A DNA stretch of 17,956 nucleotides from Nitrospira sp. (lineage in GTDB: Bacteria; Nitrospirota; Nitrospiria; Nitrospirales; Nitrospiraceae). A program made the position numbers and the translations under genes. The notes under the pieces were generated by a model that saw only the letters and a list, made by a program, of their open reading frames with translations, was not told where the DNA came from and did no database searches. The DNA lies in contig JANYBU010000331.1 of assembly GCA_025360665.1 (NCBI GenBank), positions 1 through 17,956 on the forward strand. Reading direction: 5' to 3'. Shown in pieces: positions 8,461 to 15,269 of this stretch. Positions within the stretch are counted from its first letter, which is position 1. The number at the start of each line of letters is the position of its first letter.

Positions 8461-8565
8461 AGGAAGGCGACTGCGGAGCGAGTATTCACCAGGACGATGT
8501 TTCGGGTTAGTGAGTGCAGGTCAGCGAAACCGCATGTGAGCGCAAGAAGATCTCCGGGAGCCACG

Positions 8566-9096
8566 ATGCATCTCGTCGTCCATATTCCGTATCACGTCGA
8601 CGAAGAAAGCTCCCGGGCCTTGAGTTTAGCCCGGCAGGCTCCGAGCTTCACGATGGAATGGGTTGACAATCAAAGGATTGCGATTTCGATCTTTCCCTCG
8701 TTGCCGACGGGAATGGATTCGGCGGTTCAGCTCGTGGGTGAAGCGGTCCGACTCTCCGGAGCCTGGGCGAGCGTCAACTCCAAGCGGATTTCAAGCTTGA
8801 CCAAGCTGTGGCAACGGCTGGCCTGCTATCGGGACAGTTTGGCTGTTCACGATCCAGCCTACTATTGCAGGGAGAAGGCCGCGCTCTTCAATACCCTCGT
8901 CGGATGTGAAACGCATCGATGTCCGGTGCCCTGTCAGTTCATCTGCACGCCCTGCATGGGGATGGCTCAGGAAGGGACGACGATCTATCCAGAGAAGGGC
9001 TTTGAGGTCGTGGCCACATTGGCGGAGATCGACTGGTGCCCCAGCCTGAGGCTGCCGACTCAATCAAGGCCGAGCCAGACGACGTCCAAAGGATAA
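8566..9096 (+). CDS. Cys-cluster protein, family not recognised (paralogue A)
   Basis: A 176-residue, probably cytoplasmic protein (no signal peptide). ATG 8566 follows GGGAG; an upstream ATG at 8497 would add 23 basic residues and is less convincing. The C-terminal half holds a cysteine cluster C114-x4-C119-x3-C123-x3-C127-x2-C130, with further C87 (in CYRDSLA), C101 and C158 (in DWCPSLRLP). Such spacing suggests metal or Fe-S binding. It is co-linear without gaps with the product at 12267 (IFP...LTK...CYR[DE]SLA...DP, cluster, EWCPxLRxP), so the two define a small family. The gene follows the SUMF1 genes and ends 12 nt before the desaturase start. I do not recognise the family and assign no function. 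Confidence 0.75.
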   Translation: MHLVVHIPYHVDEESSRALSLARQAPSFTMEWVDNQRIAISIFPSLPTGMDSAVQLVGEAVRLSGAWASVNSKRISSLTKLWQRLACYRDSLAVHDPAYYCREKAALFNTLVGCETHRCPVPCQFICTPCMGMAQEGTTIYPEKGFEVVATLAEIDWCPSLRLPTQSRPSQTTSKG

Positions 9097-9433
9097 GAGG
9101 GTTCGACTATGAGTCATCACCTGAATGCAGGCGCAGAGAACGGCCAAAGAGCGTTGGATATCCCGACGGCAGCGCTGTTTGCGCTGGTCACGTTGACGGC
9201 TCTCATCGCGGTGCCGCTCTTCGGCTACGTCCATGGCTATACGCGGCTGGACTGGGCCATGGGGTGGCATCCTCTATCTCATCAGCGGACTGGGCATCAC
9301 CGTGGGGTACCACCGGATGATTTCCCATCGCAGCTTCCGGTGTCCCGACTGGGTCAAAGTGGCGCGCCTGGTCGCGGGCGGTTGGGCGTTGGAGAACTCG
9401 GCGCTGAAATGGGGCGCCAATCATGCTCGGCAC
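9083..9433 (+). repeat. 351-bp direct repeat, left copy (desaturase 5' region)
   Basis: From CGTCCAAAGGAT to CTCGGCAC this segment matches 16734-17084 with about 30 differences counted by hand, including two single-base indels. It covers the end of the preceding gene, the ribosome site and the first third of the desaturase. Similarity stops abruptly on both sides, as expected for a segmental duplication. Confidence 0.92.
9109..9264 (+). pseudogene. Fatty acid desaturase, N-terminal piece before frameshift
   Basis: ATG 9109 follows AAGAGGG. The frame encodes an N-terminal tail and first membrane segment (IPTAALFALVTLTALI) up to LDWAMG. The second copy at 16761 reads on as MGSILYLISGLG, but here one extra base at about 9262-9267 (ATGGGGTGGCATC against ATGGGCAGCATC) shifts the frame, so this reading frame continues as nonsense to 9558. 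The rest of the enzyme is in the frame ending at 9988. Without the extra base the protein would be 292 residues, normal for a bacterial delta-9-type desaturase. Confidence 0.8.
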
Positions 9434-9988
9434 CATGCGCGTGTGGACCAGAAGGAGGATCCCTACAACGCGACGAGAGGATTCTGGTACAGCCACTGTG
9501 GCTGGTTTCTCACGAAAAGCCCATACCGGACCGAACGATACGCGCTCTGGTTGCGTGAGGATTGTGTGGTGATGTGGCAGCACCGCTGGTACGTCTCCCT
9601 CGTCCTGTCCGGACTGGCGCTGCCGTTTCTCGTGGGATACGCCTACGACGGCTGGATAAGCGGCGTGGGCTGCTTCTTGCTGGCCGGTGTCGGGCGGGTC
9701 TTTCTGGTGCTGAACTCCACGTTCTGCATCAATTCCATCTGTCACCTGTGGGGCAGTCAGCCCTACAGTCAGTCCAATTCCAGTCGGGACAGTTGGTGGG
9801 TATCGCTGATCACACTGGGAGAAGGGTACCATAATTACCATCACGCCTTTCCGCGGGACTATCGGAACGGACCCCTGTGGTACAACGTCGATCCCTCGAA
9901 GTGGCTCATCTACGGGCTATCCAGGTTTGGACTCGCCGAAGGGCTGGTCAGATTCGATCAGGGCGATCGTGCCAGCTCAAAAAGCTGA
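9233..9988 (+). CDS. Fatty acid desaturase (acyl-CoA/stearoyl type), catalytic body after frameshift
   Basis: This frame holds the catalytic part of a membrane di-iron desaturase: first histidine box HRMISH, second HARHH followed by KEDPYN, an N-x3-H (NSICH), and third HNYHH in EGYHNYHHAFP. These boxes ligand the di-iron centre that inserts a cis double bond into acyl chains. Membrane segments lie between the boxes. ATG 9233 is only the first ATG in this frame; authentic sequence in this frame begins near 9265 and the original N-terminus is in the other frame from 9109. The gene is intact if the extra base is an error, broken if real. A partial second copy exists at 16761. Confidence 0.8.
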   Translation: MAIRGWTGPWGGILYLISGLGITVGYHRMISHRSFRCPDWVKVARLVAGGWALENSALKWGANHARHHARVDQKEDPYNATRGFWYSHCGWFLTKSPYRTERYALWLREDCVVMWQHRWYVSLVLSGLALPFLVGYAYDGWISGVGCFLLAGVGRVFLVLNSTFCINSICHLWGSQPYSQSNSSRDSWWVSLITLGEGYHNYHHAFPRDYRNGPLWYNVDPSKWLIYGLSRFGLAEGLVRFDQGDRASSKS

Positions 9989-10197
9989 ACTGGAGGATAC
10001 AGAGGGCAATGGGGATCTATCAGTCTATATGACGCCTGGTGAGTGTCAGGCTCAGGCGATGACGAGTTCCTGAGAGATTCGGCCGTCCGGGGTACTGAGA
10101 AAAGGGGTCGACTGCGCCGATCGTGAGAGATGATGCGGCATCTGAATCTCCGCATCGAAGGGGAGGATCTCAGGGAAATGCCCTATTGCAGGCGTGA
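9989..10197. other. Intergenic stretch with no recognised gene
   Basis: No convincing reading frame, promoter or RNA was recognised. There is a weak imperfect inverted repeat at about 10133-10182 (GGCATCTGAATCTCC opposite GGAGGATCTCAGGGAAATGCC). Confidence 0.4.
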
Positions 10198-10449
10198 CCA
10201 GAGTTAGTTTATGGTACCGATTCTTTTTCTCGTCCCGTGGCCGATCAGTTGCTCCGTGAGGTGGATGTGCTGGCGTCCGACGTGAATCGAAATGATGTTC
10301 CCGGACACAAGAAGGGAGGCAGCGTCAGTTTCTACGCGCTGCTGAATCAGGTGCCCGCCATCTTCTCCCTGCCAGTTCATGTGTTCCGGGTGTCTAGGAG
10401 GAGTGGCGCGCGATCGGGGTGCGTCTCAGATTATGACGCACTGCACTAG
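10198..10449 (+). pseudogene. Possible protein remnant or small hypothetical gene
   Basis: A reading frame open from 10198 (after TGA 10195-10197) to TAG 10447-10449. It looks protein-like for about 60 codons (GTDSFSRPVADQLLREVDVL, then VNRNDVPGHKKGGSVSFY) and then becomes basic and low in information. The only reasonable start is GTG 10237, which lacks a ribosome site. The VPGHKKGGSVSFY stretch looks like a conserved fragment, but I cannot name the family. A decayed gene fragment is the best guess. Confidence 0.3.
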
Positions 10450-10484
10450 CCGGTGATCATTTTTTAACTCAAAGGAGGCAGACT

Positions 10485-11819
10485 GTGGGCGGATACAAAC
10501 GTTTCGGCATCCTGTTGTGCTTGGGAGTGGGATTATTTCTGGGATCGCTGGTAGGGATTCCTGTGGCTGGGGCAGAGGGTGAGGCTCTGAAAGTAGACAC
10601 CGGCGATACCGCGTGGGTCCTCACCTCCACCGCGCTCGTCCTGGCGATGACGATGCCTGGCTTGGCGCTCTTCTATGGCGGGATGGTTCGACGCAAGAAT
10701 ATCCTGGGGACGATCATGCAGAGCGTTGTCGTACTCTGTCTGGTCAGTCTGATCTGGATTACTGTCGGGTACAGCCTGGCCTTCGGTCCTGATCAGGGCG
10801 GGCTCATCGGAAGCCTTGAATGGATAGGGCTGAGTGGGGTGGGCAGCGCGCCGCATCCCATCTACGGCCCCACGATTCCCCACCAAGTCTTCATGTTATT
10901 CCAGCTCATGTTTGCCGCCATCACGCCGGCCCTGATTACCGGGGCGGTGGCCGAGCGCATGAAGTTTTCCGCGCTGCTGCTGTTTGCGGGCCTGTGGTCC
11001 CTGTTCATTTATGTTCCGGTGGCCCATTGGGTCTGGGGCGGGGGCTGGTTGGGGCAGATGGGCGCGGTAGATTTTGCCGGCGGCGCGGTGGTGCATATCA
11101 CCTCCGGCGTGAGCTCGCTGGTGTGCGCCATCGTGATCGGCAAGCGCACGGGATGGGGCTCCGATCACATGCCCCCGCACAACCTTCCCTTCACGATGTT
11201 GGGGACCGGCCTGTTGTGGTTCGGCTGGTTCGGGTTCAACGCGGGCAGTGCGTTGGGGGCGAATGGGGTGGCCGGGAGCGCCTTCTTGGCGACGCAGGCA
11301 GCCGCGGCCGCGGGGGCGATGGTGTGGATGGTGGTGGAGTGGATGCATCGTGGGAAGCCCACCGTGCTCGGGGTGGCGAGCGGCGTCGTGGCCGGGCTGG
11401 CCGCCGTGACCCCGGCTTCCGGGTATATCGGCCCGTTCTCCGCGATCCTCATTGGTGCCGCGGCGGGGTTGCTGTGCTATTACGCAGTCTATTGGAAGGG
11501 GCGGCTGAGCTATTACGACGACTCGCTCGATTCCGTGGGCATTCACGGTGTGAGCGGCGTGTTCGGCATCCTTGCGACAGGGTTGTTCGCGTCCAAGGCG
11601 ATCAATGCCGCCGGGGCTGACGGGCTGTTCTTTGGCAATGCGGGGCTGCTGGGAACTCAGGCTATCATGGCGGGTTCGCTGACGCTGTTCTCCGTGGTTG
11701 GCACCTGGATCATTCTGAAGCTGGTCGATGCGGTGGTCGGGTTGCGGGTCTCGTCGGAAGATGAACAAGTAGGATTGGATCTCAGCCAGCACAACGAGCA
11801 GGCCTATTCACATGAGTAA
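10485..11819 (+). CDS. amtB: Ammonium transporter, Amt family
   Basis: 444 residues from GTG 10485, chosen because AAAGGAGG sits 7 nt upstream and a cleavable signal peptide (about 1-30, VAGA) precedes the first channel helix, as is usual for Amt proteins. The core shows DTAWVLTSTALVLAMTMPGLALFYGG, D196 and the pore histidines H204 (AVVHITSG) and H354 (GIHGVSG). The C-terminal tail GLRVSSEDEQVGLDLSQHNE is the PII-responsive region. It moves ammonium across the inner membrane and is blocked by GlnK; glnK lies 96 bp downstream. For an ammonia oxidiser it would serve assimilation, sensing or scavenging. As recalled, Amt rather than Rh-type transporters are a feature of clade B comammox Nitrospira; that is suggestive only. 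Confidence 0.97.
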   Translation: MGGYKRFGILLCLGVGLFLGSLVGIPVAGAEGEALKVDTGDTAWVLTSTALVLAMTMPGLALFYGGMVRRKNILGTIMQSVVVLCLVSLIWITVGYSLAFGPDQGGLIGSLEWIGLSGVGSAPHPIYGPTIPHQVFMLFQLMFAAITPALITGAVAERMKFSALLLFAGLWSLFIYVPVAHWVWGGGWLGQMGAVDFAGGAVVHITSGVSSLVCAIVIGKRTGWGSDHMPPHNLPFTMLGTGLLWFGWFGFNAGSALGANGVAGSAFLATQAAAAAGAMVWMVVEWMHRGKPTVLGVASGVVAGLAAVTPASGYIGPFSAILIGAAAGLLCYYAVYWKGRLSYYDDSLDSVGIHGVSGVFGILATGLFASKAINAAGADGLFFGNAGLLGTQAIMAGSLTLFSVVGTWIILKLVDAVVGLRVSSEDEQVGLDLSQHNEQAYSHE

Positions 11820-11915
11820 ACGGACCGTGCCACAATGGACCAAACAATCAGCCGGCGATTCCCGTCACGATGTACGATCAGCGTTCGCGGGTGAGTCTGG
11901 GAGAAAGGTATCGAC

Positions 11916-12254
11916 ATGAAGATCGTTGGAGCCATCATCAAGCCGTTCAAGTTGGAATCGGTCAAGGATGCGTTGGTGGAAATGGGTGTGCATGGGATGA
12001 CGTGCACGGAAGTCAAAGGACTCGGACGCCAGAAGGGGAATAAGGAAACGTACCGGGGCGCCGAGTACACGACCGACTTTGTGCCCAAGGTGAAGATCGA
12101 AGTGCTCGTCGAGGATAATCTGGTGCCGCGCGTGATCGAAACCATTATGCTCAGCGCGAGGACCGGCAGCATCGGGGACGGGAAGATCTTCGTATCGGAT
12201 CTCAGCTCCTTGGTGCGGGTCAGGACCGGCGAGACGGGGGCAAGCGCCCTGTGA
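11916..12254 (+). CDS. glnK: PII nitrogen regulatory protein
   Basis: 112 residues, full PII length. It starts MKIVGAIIKPFKLE, has the T-loop GRQKGNKETYRGAEY with the uridylylation tyrosine at Y51, the B-loop region TGSIGDGKIFV, and ends VRVRTGETG. PII proteins sense ATP/ADP and 2-oxoglutarate and bind the Amt tail to stop ammonium uptake. Ribosome site GAGAAAGG precedes ATG 11916. Coupling to amtB makes the GlnK subgroup likely. The next gene begins 12 nt after its stop, so the PII protein and the Cys-cluster protein are probably co-transcribed. Confidence 0.97.
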   Translation: MKIVGAIIKPFKLESVKDALVEMGVHGMTCTEVKGLGRQKGNKETYRGAEYTTDFVPKVKIEVLVEDNLVPRVIETIMLSARTGSIGDGKIFVSDLSSLVRVRTGETGASAL

Positions 12255-12266
12255 CGATGACGCCGG

Positions 12267-12599
12267 ATGGCGAGTCGCCGGCGGGGCTCTTGCGCAGGGC
12301 GGAGATCAAGCCGGACGTCGGCATACCTGGCGATCTTTCCAGATCTGTCTCTGTCGTCCGACCTCGTGGAGCGACTGATCGGCGCGGCGGCCGAGCTTCC
12401 GGATGTCCAGGCGTCGATCGATGAACGACCGGTCGAAGGTCTGACGAAGTTTTTGAGCGCGCTGCGGTGTTACCGCGAAAGCCTGGCTGAACTCGACCCT
12501 CAGGCCCATTACGCGCGTCAAGCCGCGAGGATCGGTGATGCGGGCAGCTGCCCGCATCGCGCCTGCGGCTCCCATTGCCAGTCCATCTGTACGCGCTGA
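12267..12599 (+). CDS. Cys-cluster protein (paralogue B), reading frame to the internal TGA
   Basis: 110 residues from ATG 12267 to TGA 12597-12599. From residue 23 (IFP) it aligns without a gap to paralogue A at a constant offset of 19. C68 (CYRESLA), C95, C100, C104 and C108 match C87, C114, C119, C123 and C127 of A. The TGA is codon 111 and aligns exactly with C130 of A. The first ~20 residues are arginine-rich and do not match A, so the true start may differ. Co-directional with glnK and ending just upstream of the Crp/Fnr gene. Function unknown; metal binding is suggested by the cysteines. The product is a truncated protein, a pseudogene, or the front of a readthrough or selenocysteine protein. 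Confidence 0.6.
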   Translation: MASRRRGSCAGRRSSRTSAYLAIFPDLSLSSDLVERLIGAAAELPDVQASIDERPVEGLTKFLSALRCYRESLAELDPQAHYARQAARIGDAGSCPHRACGSHCQSICTR

Positions 12600-12704
12600 C
12601 CGCAAGTCGTGCGAGAGATCGGCGCCCCGCCCATTCGATCTCTATTGAAGGCGATGGCGATACAAGCCGAAGTGGAGTGGTGTCCGAATCTTAGAATGCC
12701 GTGA
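12600..12704 (+). pseudogene. Continuation of paralogue B after the in-frame TGA
   Basis: The same frame stays open for 34 codons after TGA 12597-12599 and ends at TGA 12702-12704. It encodes PQVVREIG...AEVEWCPNLRMP, whose last part matches EIDWCPSLRLP of paralogue A at the same offset. A TGC-to-TGA change is the simplest reading. A perfect 8-bp stem AGAGATCG/CGATCTCT (12614-12621 with 12636-12643) lies 14 nt after the TGA; whether it matters is unknown. Confidence 0.6.
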
Positions 12705-12718
12705 GGGGCGAATGTTGA

Positions 12719-13507
12719 ATGATGAATGTACAATCGACTTGCTTCGAGGCATTGTTCGATGGCACGGTGCCGTGCCGCCACAATGATCGGCAAGTCGTGA
12801 AACGGAAGCCCTGTCTCATCGGGAATTGCGACACCTGCGCGCTTCGCACGAAGGCGGTGTTGTGCGACCTCGAAGGAGACGACCTCGCCGAATTTCAGAA
12901 AATCAAACATTCCCTCGATTACGAGCCTCACCAGACCGTCTTCTACGAAGGCCACTTGTGTTTGGGCCTCTATTTGTTGTGTGCGGGCAAGGTCAAGCTG
13001 ACTCGTTCTTCGGCACGAGGCCAGCGGCAGATCGTCCGGATCTTGGGCCCTGGTGAGCTGATCGAGAAACACGCATTCGGCGAGCGGGCGCTTCACGAGG
13101 TGACGTGCGAGACGTTGGAGCCCTCTCAAGTCTGCGTCATCGACAAGGAGCGCTATCTCGCGGTCATCCACCAGAATCCCCAACTGGCGATCAAGCTGAT
13201 CCAACTCCTCAGTAATGAGCTTGGGGTGAATATGGATCAGCTCGACCAGTTCACGTTCAAGACTGCCCGCGAGCGGTTGGCCGGACTGCTCTTGGAACTC
13301 GGCGACCGATTCGGCAAAAAAAGCGCCGATCGAGTCCAGGTTGGGCTCACTCTCAAACGGGAAGAAGTGGCTGAGATGGCCGGGATCACGGTTGAAACCG
13401 CCATCCGCCTGCTCAGTGTGTTTCGGGATGAGGGGTTGCTCACCATCGATGGAAGGGCCATCACGCTGCTGAAACCTGACCGTCTCGCCAGAATTGCCCG
13501 GCACTGA
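12719..13507 (+). CDS. Crp/Fnr-family transcriptional regulator with N-terminal Cys cluster
   Basis: 262 residues; GAGGGG at 12703-12708 supports ATG 12719 (12722 is an equal alternative). The N-terminal extension has C32-x4-C37-x2-C40-x8-C49, and C130 lies in the effector domain, an arrangement reminiscent of the four Fe-S cysteines of FNR although the spacing differs. A cyclic-nucleotide-binding-like beta barrel spans about 57-145, then the dimer helix (about 150-195), then a winged helix with KREEVAEMAGITVETAIRLL (213-232). It probably senses oxygen, NO or redox state and controls energy metabolism genes. Its start lies 14 nt after the end of the Cys-protein frame, suggesting one transcript with amtB and glnK. 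Confidence 0.9.
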   Translation: MMNVQSTCFEALFDGTVPCRHNDRQVVKRKPCLIGNCDTCALRTKAVLCDLEGDDLAEFQKIKHSLDYEPHQTVFYEGHLCLGLYLLCAGKVKLTRSSARGQRQIVRILGPGELIEKHAFGERALHEVTCETLEPSQVCVIDKERYLAVIHQNPQLAIKLIQLLSNELGVNMDQLDQFTFKTARERLAGLLLELGDRFGKKSADRVQVGLTLKREEVAEMAGITVETAIRLLSVFRDEGLLTIDGRAITLLKPDRLARIARH

Positions 13508-13551
13508 ACCATAAACCGTCAAACGTTATTTGTGAAACGTGAAGCGTGAGA

Positions 13552-13690
13552 ACCGGCTGGTTGCTCTGGTTTGTCTCGTTGCTCTCGTTCATCTGGTTTG
13601 TTTTGTTCATCTAGTTGATCTTGTTCAACCAAACAAACGAGACAAACCAAATAAACCAGATAGACCAGATGAACCAGATCAACCCGCCAA
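13552..13690. repeat. Palindromic intergenic repeat, 9-nt period (copy 3, longest)
   Basis: Left arm: GGTTGCTCT, GGTTTGTCT, CGTTGCTCT, CGTTCATCT, GGTTTGTTT, TGTTCATCT, AGTTGATCT. The TGTTCAACC centre follows, then right arm units CAAACAAAC-type through CCAGATGAA and CCAGATCAA. The arms are complementary over more than 50 nt. The left flank (GTGAAGCGTGAGAACCGGCT) recurs, inverted, beside the copy at 845. It lies after the Crp/Fnr gene and may help terminate it. Confidence 0.8.
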
Positions 13691-13924
13691 GCCACGCTCC
13701 ACAAGGAAGCTGTCTTCTCGCCACGCGCCCCTCGCCCGGTCATCACAGGCATAGGTCCAATGGCCTATCCCAAAGTGCTGACATGAATCATAGACCGGAC
13801 TGACCAATCCCAGTGTGGTCCACTTTCCTTTTCGATAGAGTGAATGTGAGGAAGAAGGTTCCTGTGTTAGCACGTTCGAGCTTCCGTAGAGGGGACTCGC
13901 GAAGATGGTGTCTCAAGGTCGTAG
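13691..13924. other. Intergenic stretch with no recognised gene
   Basis: No convincing gene. Frame 2 directly upstream of the hemerythrin remnant (about 13871-13921) is open and codes ASVEGTREDGVSRS before TAG 13922-13924, so it may be the decayed 5' end of that gene. Confidence 0.35.
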
Positions 13925-14192
13925 GCAAACGGTCTCACAGTCGATCCAGTTGCCCTTCTCAAGCGAGAGCACGAAATGATTCTGGACCAACTGGCCATGG
14001 TCGAAACTGCAATGAGTCCTCGCTTCGCCGGAAGCGGCGTGGTGAAGGGGACGGACCAGAGCACACTGTAGGAACTGTCCTAATTCCTTGCCAGCCGGAG
14101 GGGGAGTCCATTTCAGTCGGGAAGAGGTGTTGATTGCAGCCCTCCAGCGAATCCTTGGTCGGAAGCAGGAGAGGCAAGAACAGTTCCAGGGT
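13925..14192 (+). pseudogene. Hemerythrin-like (HHE) domain remnant
   Basis: A decayed gene for a hemerythrin-type di-iron or oxygen-binding helical protein. Frame 13925 gives the first helix LTVDPVALLKREHEMILDQL with the ligand-type His in KREHE (13970-13972). It runs to GSGVVKGTDQSTL, then meets TAG 14069-14071 and TAA 14081-14083 around ELS-FLAS. After a frameshift near 14095-14105, the third frame gives VHFSREEVLIAALQRILGRK (from 14106), the typical HFxxEExxL helix of the family. The 3' end, including any final helix, is missing: the sequence runs straight into the amoC leader. Two stops plus a frameshift make it a true pseudogene rather than a single base error. An original role in O2, NO or iron handling is family knowledge, not shown here. 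Confidence 0.65.
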
Positions 14193-14230
14193 TTCTCATT
14201 CTATTTCTCTTTTAATAGGAGGTAAGGAAC

Positions 14231-14767
14231 ATGGCTATAACATTCGGAGGTGCCGACCGTGGGTATGACATGTCGCTCTGGTACGACTCGAGGCCCCTCA
14301 AGATTGGCTGGTTCACCATGCTGTTCGCGGTGGGCGCGGAGGTCATGTATCAGCGCATGTTTGGGTACTCACACGGATTGGATTCGATGACACCGGAGTT
14401 CGAAACGGTGTGGATGGGCTTGTGGCGCTTTAACGTGATTTCGAACATCATCTTCGCGGTCGCTACCTGGGGGTGGATTTGGAGTACCCGGGATCGTAAC
14501 GTAGCCAACGTGGCCCCCAAGTTGGAGCTCAAGCGGTATTTTTATTTCATGATGTGGGCCGCGATTTACGTCTTCGGCGTGTACTGGGCGGGGAGCTACA
14601 CCCTCGAGCAGGATGCGTCGTGGCATCAGGTGATCATTCGGGATACGAGCTTCACCGCCAGCCATATCATCGCGTTCTACTTCACCTTCCCGATGTACAT
14701 CACGTGTGGCGTCTCCTGGTATCTGTATGCCATGACCCGGCTGCCGCAGTTCAGCAAGGCGGTCTAG
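14231..14767 (+). CDS. amoC: Ammonia monooxygenase subunit C, front part up to in-frame TAG
   Basis: 178 residues from ATG 14231 (AGGAGGTAAGG upstream) to TAG 14765-14767. Clear AmoC: YDMSLWYDSRPLKIGW, YQRMFGYSHGLDSM, WSTRDRN, YWAGSYTLEQDASWHQ, DTSFTASHIIAFY. The membrane copper ligands D128, H132 and H145 (EQDxxWH...SH) are present, matching Asp156/His160/His173 of methane monooxygenase PmoC. AmoC is a membrane subunit of the complex that oxidises ammonia to hydroxylamine. The stop stands where known AmoC proteins have the Ser of SFPLVAA (TCG to TAG is one change), and the rest follows in frame. No amoA or amoB lies in the remaining 2.9 kb, so this is an orphan amoC of the kind seen as extra copies in ammonia oxidisers. 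Confidence 0.9.
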   Translation: MAITFGGADRGYDMSLWYDSRPLKIGWFTMLFAVGAEVMYQRMFGYSHGLDSMTPEFETVWMGLWRFNVISNIIFAVATWGWIWSTRDRNVANVAPKLELKRYFYFMMWAAIYVFGVYWAGSYTLEQDASWHQVIIRDTSFTASHIIAFYFTFPMYITCGVSWYLYAMTRLPQFSKAV

Positions 14768-15025
14768 TTTCCCTTAGTGGCGGCGGTCGTGGGGCCGATG
14801 ATGATTCTCCCCAATGTGGGGCTCAACGAGTGGGGCCATGCCTTCTGGTTCGTGGACGAACTCTTCGCCGCGCCGTTGCACTGGGGCTTTGTGGTGTTGG
14901 GCTGGTGCGGGCTGTTTGGCGGGACGGGCGGGGTCGCGGCGCAGATCGTGGCGCGCATGTCCAACCTGTGTGATGTGATCTGGAACAACGAGAGCAAGGA
15001 CTGTTTGAAGGTGATCCCATACTAA
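14768..15025 (+). pseudogene. amoC: AmoC C-terminal part after the in-frame TAG
   Basis: The frame of the front part continues without interruption: FPLVAAVVGPMMILPNVGLN, GHAFWFVDELFAAPLHWGF, then the last helix and a short tail ending at TAA 15023-15025. These are the most conserved C-terminal AmoC blocks, including NEWGHAFWF. There is no ribosome site before GTG 14777, so separate translation is unlikely. With the TAG read through, the protein would be 264 residues, close to usual AmoC length. Confidence 0.85.
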
Positions 15026-15086
15026 GGCGTGCAGTCGTCTTCGGTGGGCTTGAAATAGAGAGACCTTCGGCGTTCTAAGCGCCACC

Positions 15087-15131
15087 CACGGGCGACCCCA
15101 CACCTAGGTAGGAGGTCGCCCGTGCTGTTTC
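15087..15131 (+). terminator. Rho-independent-like hairpin after amoC
   Basis: Perfect 11-bp stem CACGGGCGACC (15087-15097) with GGTCGCCCGTG (15114-15124), loop of 16 nt, followed by CTGTTTCGTT. It lies 62 nt after the amoC stop and is the strongest terminator candidate in the window, though the U-run is short. Confidence 0.6.
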
Positions 15132-15145
15132 GTTCGTGGTAACTG

Positions 15146-15194
15146 CTCAGGTAGATAGGCTGAAGGCTTTTAGTCTTCAGCCTGAACACCTGAG
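15146..15194. repeat. Nested inverted repeat
   Basis: CTCAGGT (15146-15152) pairs with ACCTGAG (15188-15194), and inside it GGCTGAAG (15158-15165) pairs with CTTCAGCC (15175-15182). This is a two-tier hairpin next to the amoC terminator; it may be a second terminator or a small structured RNA. Confidence 0.5.
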
Positions 15195-15269
15195 TAGGTA
15201 CGAATGTTCAATGTTGAATGCTCGGCTGAGAGCGGATGGCTGAGGCAGGAAGACGTGAGGCGAGTGGCA

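Noticed and set aside
10207..10260. YRFFFSSRGR-like peptide resembling the start of DUF4160 proteins
   Set aside because: The match is about ten residues, stops at once, and the diagnostic histidine motif is not found in any frame.
13539..13803. Possible CRISPR array or coding repeat at the 9-nt element
   Set aside because: Units are 9 nt with no spacers, and the two halves are complementary; it is a quasi-palindrome.
13813..14133. 106-codon frame upstream of amoC
   Set aside because: It is low in information and conflicts with the hemerythrin-like frames, which carry recognisable motifs.
14765..14767. Pyrrolysine reading of the amoC TAG
   Set aside because: The expected residue is Ser by one base change, no pyl genes are visible, and other stop types break neighbouring genes.
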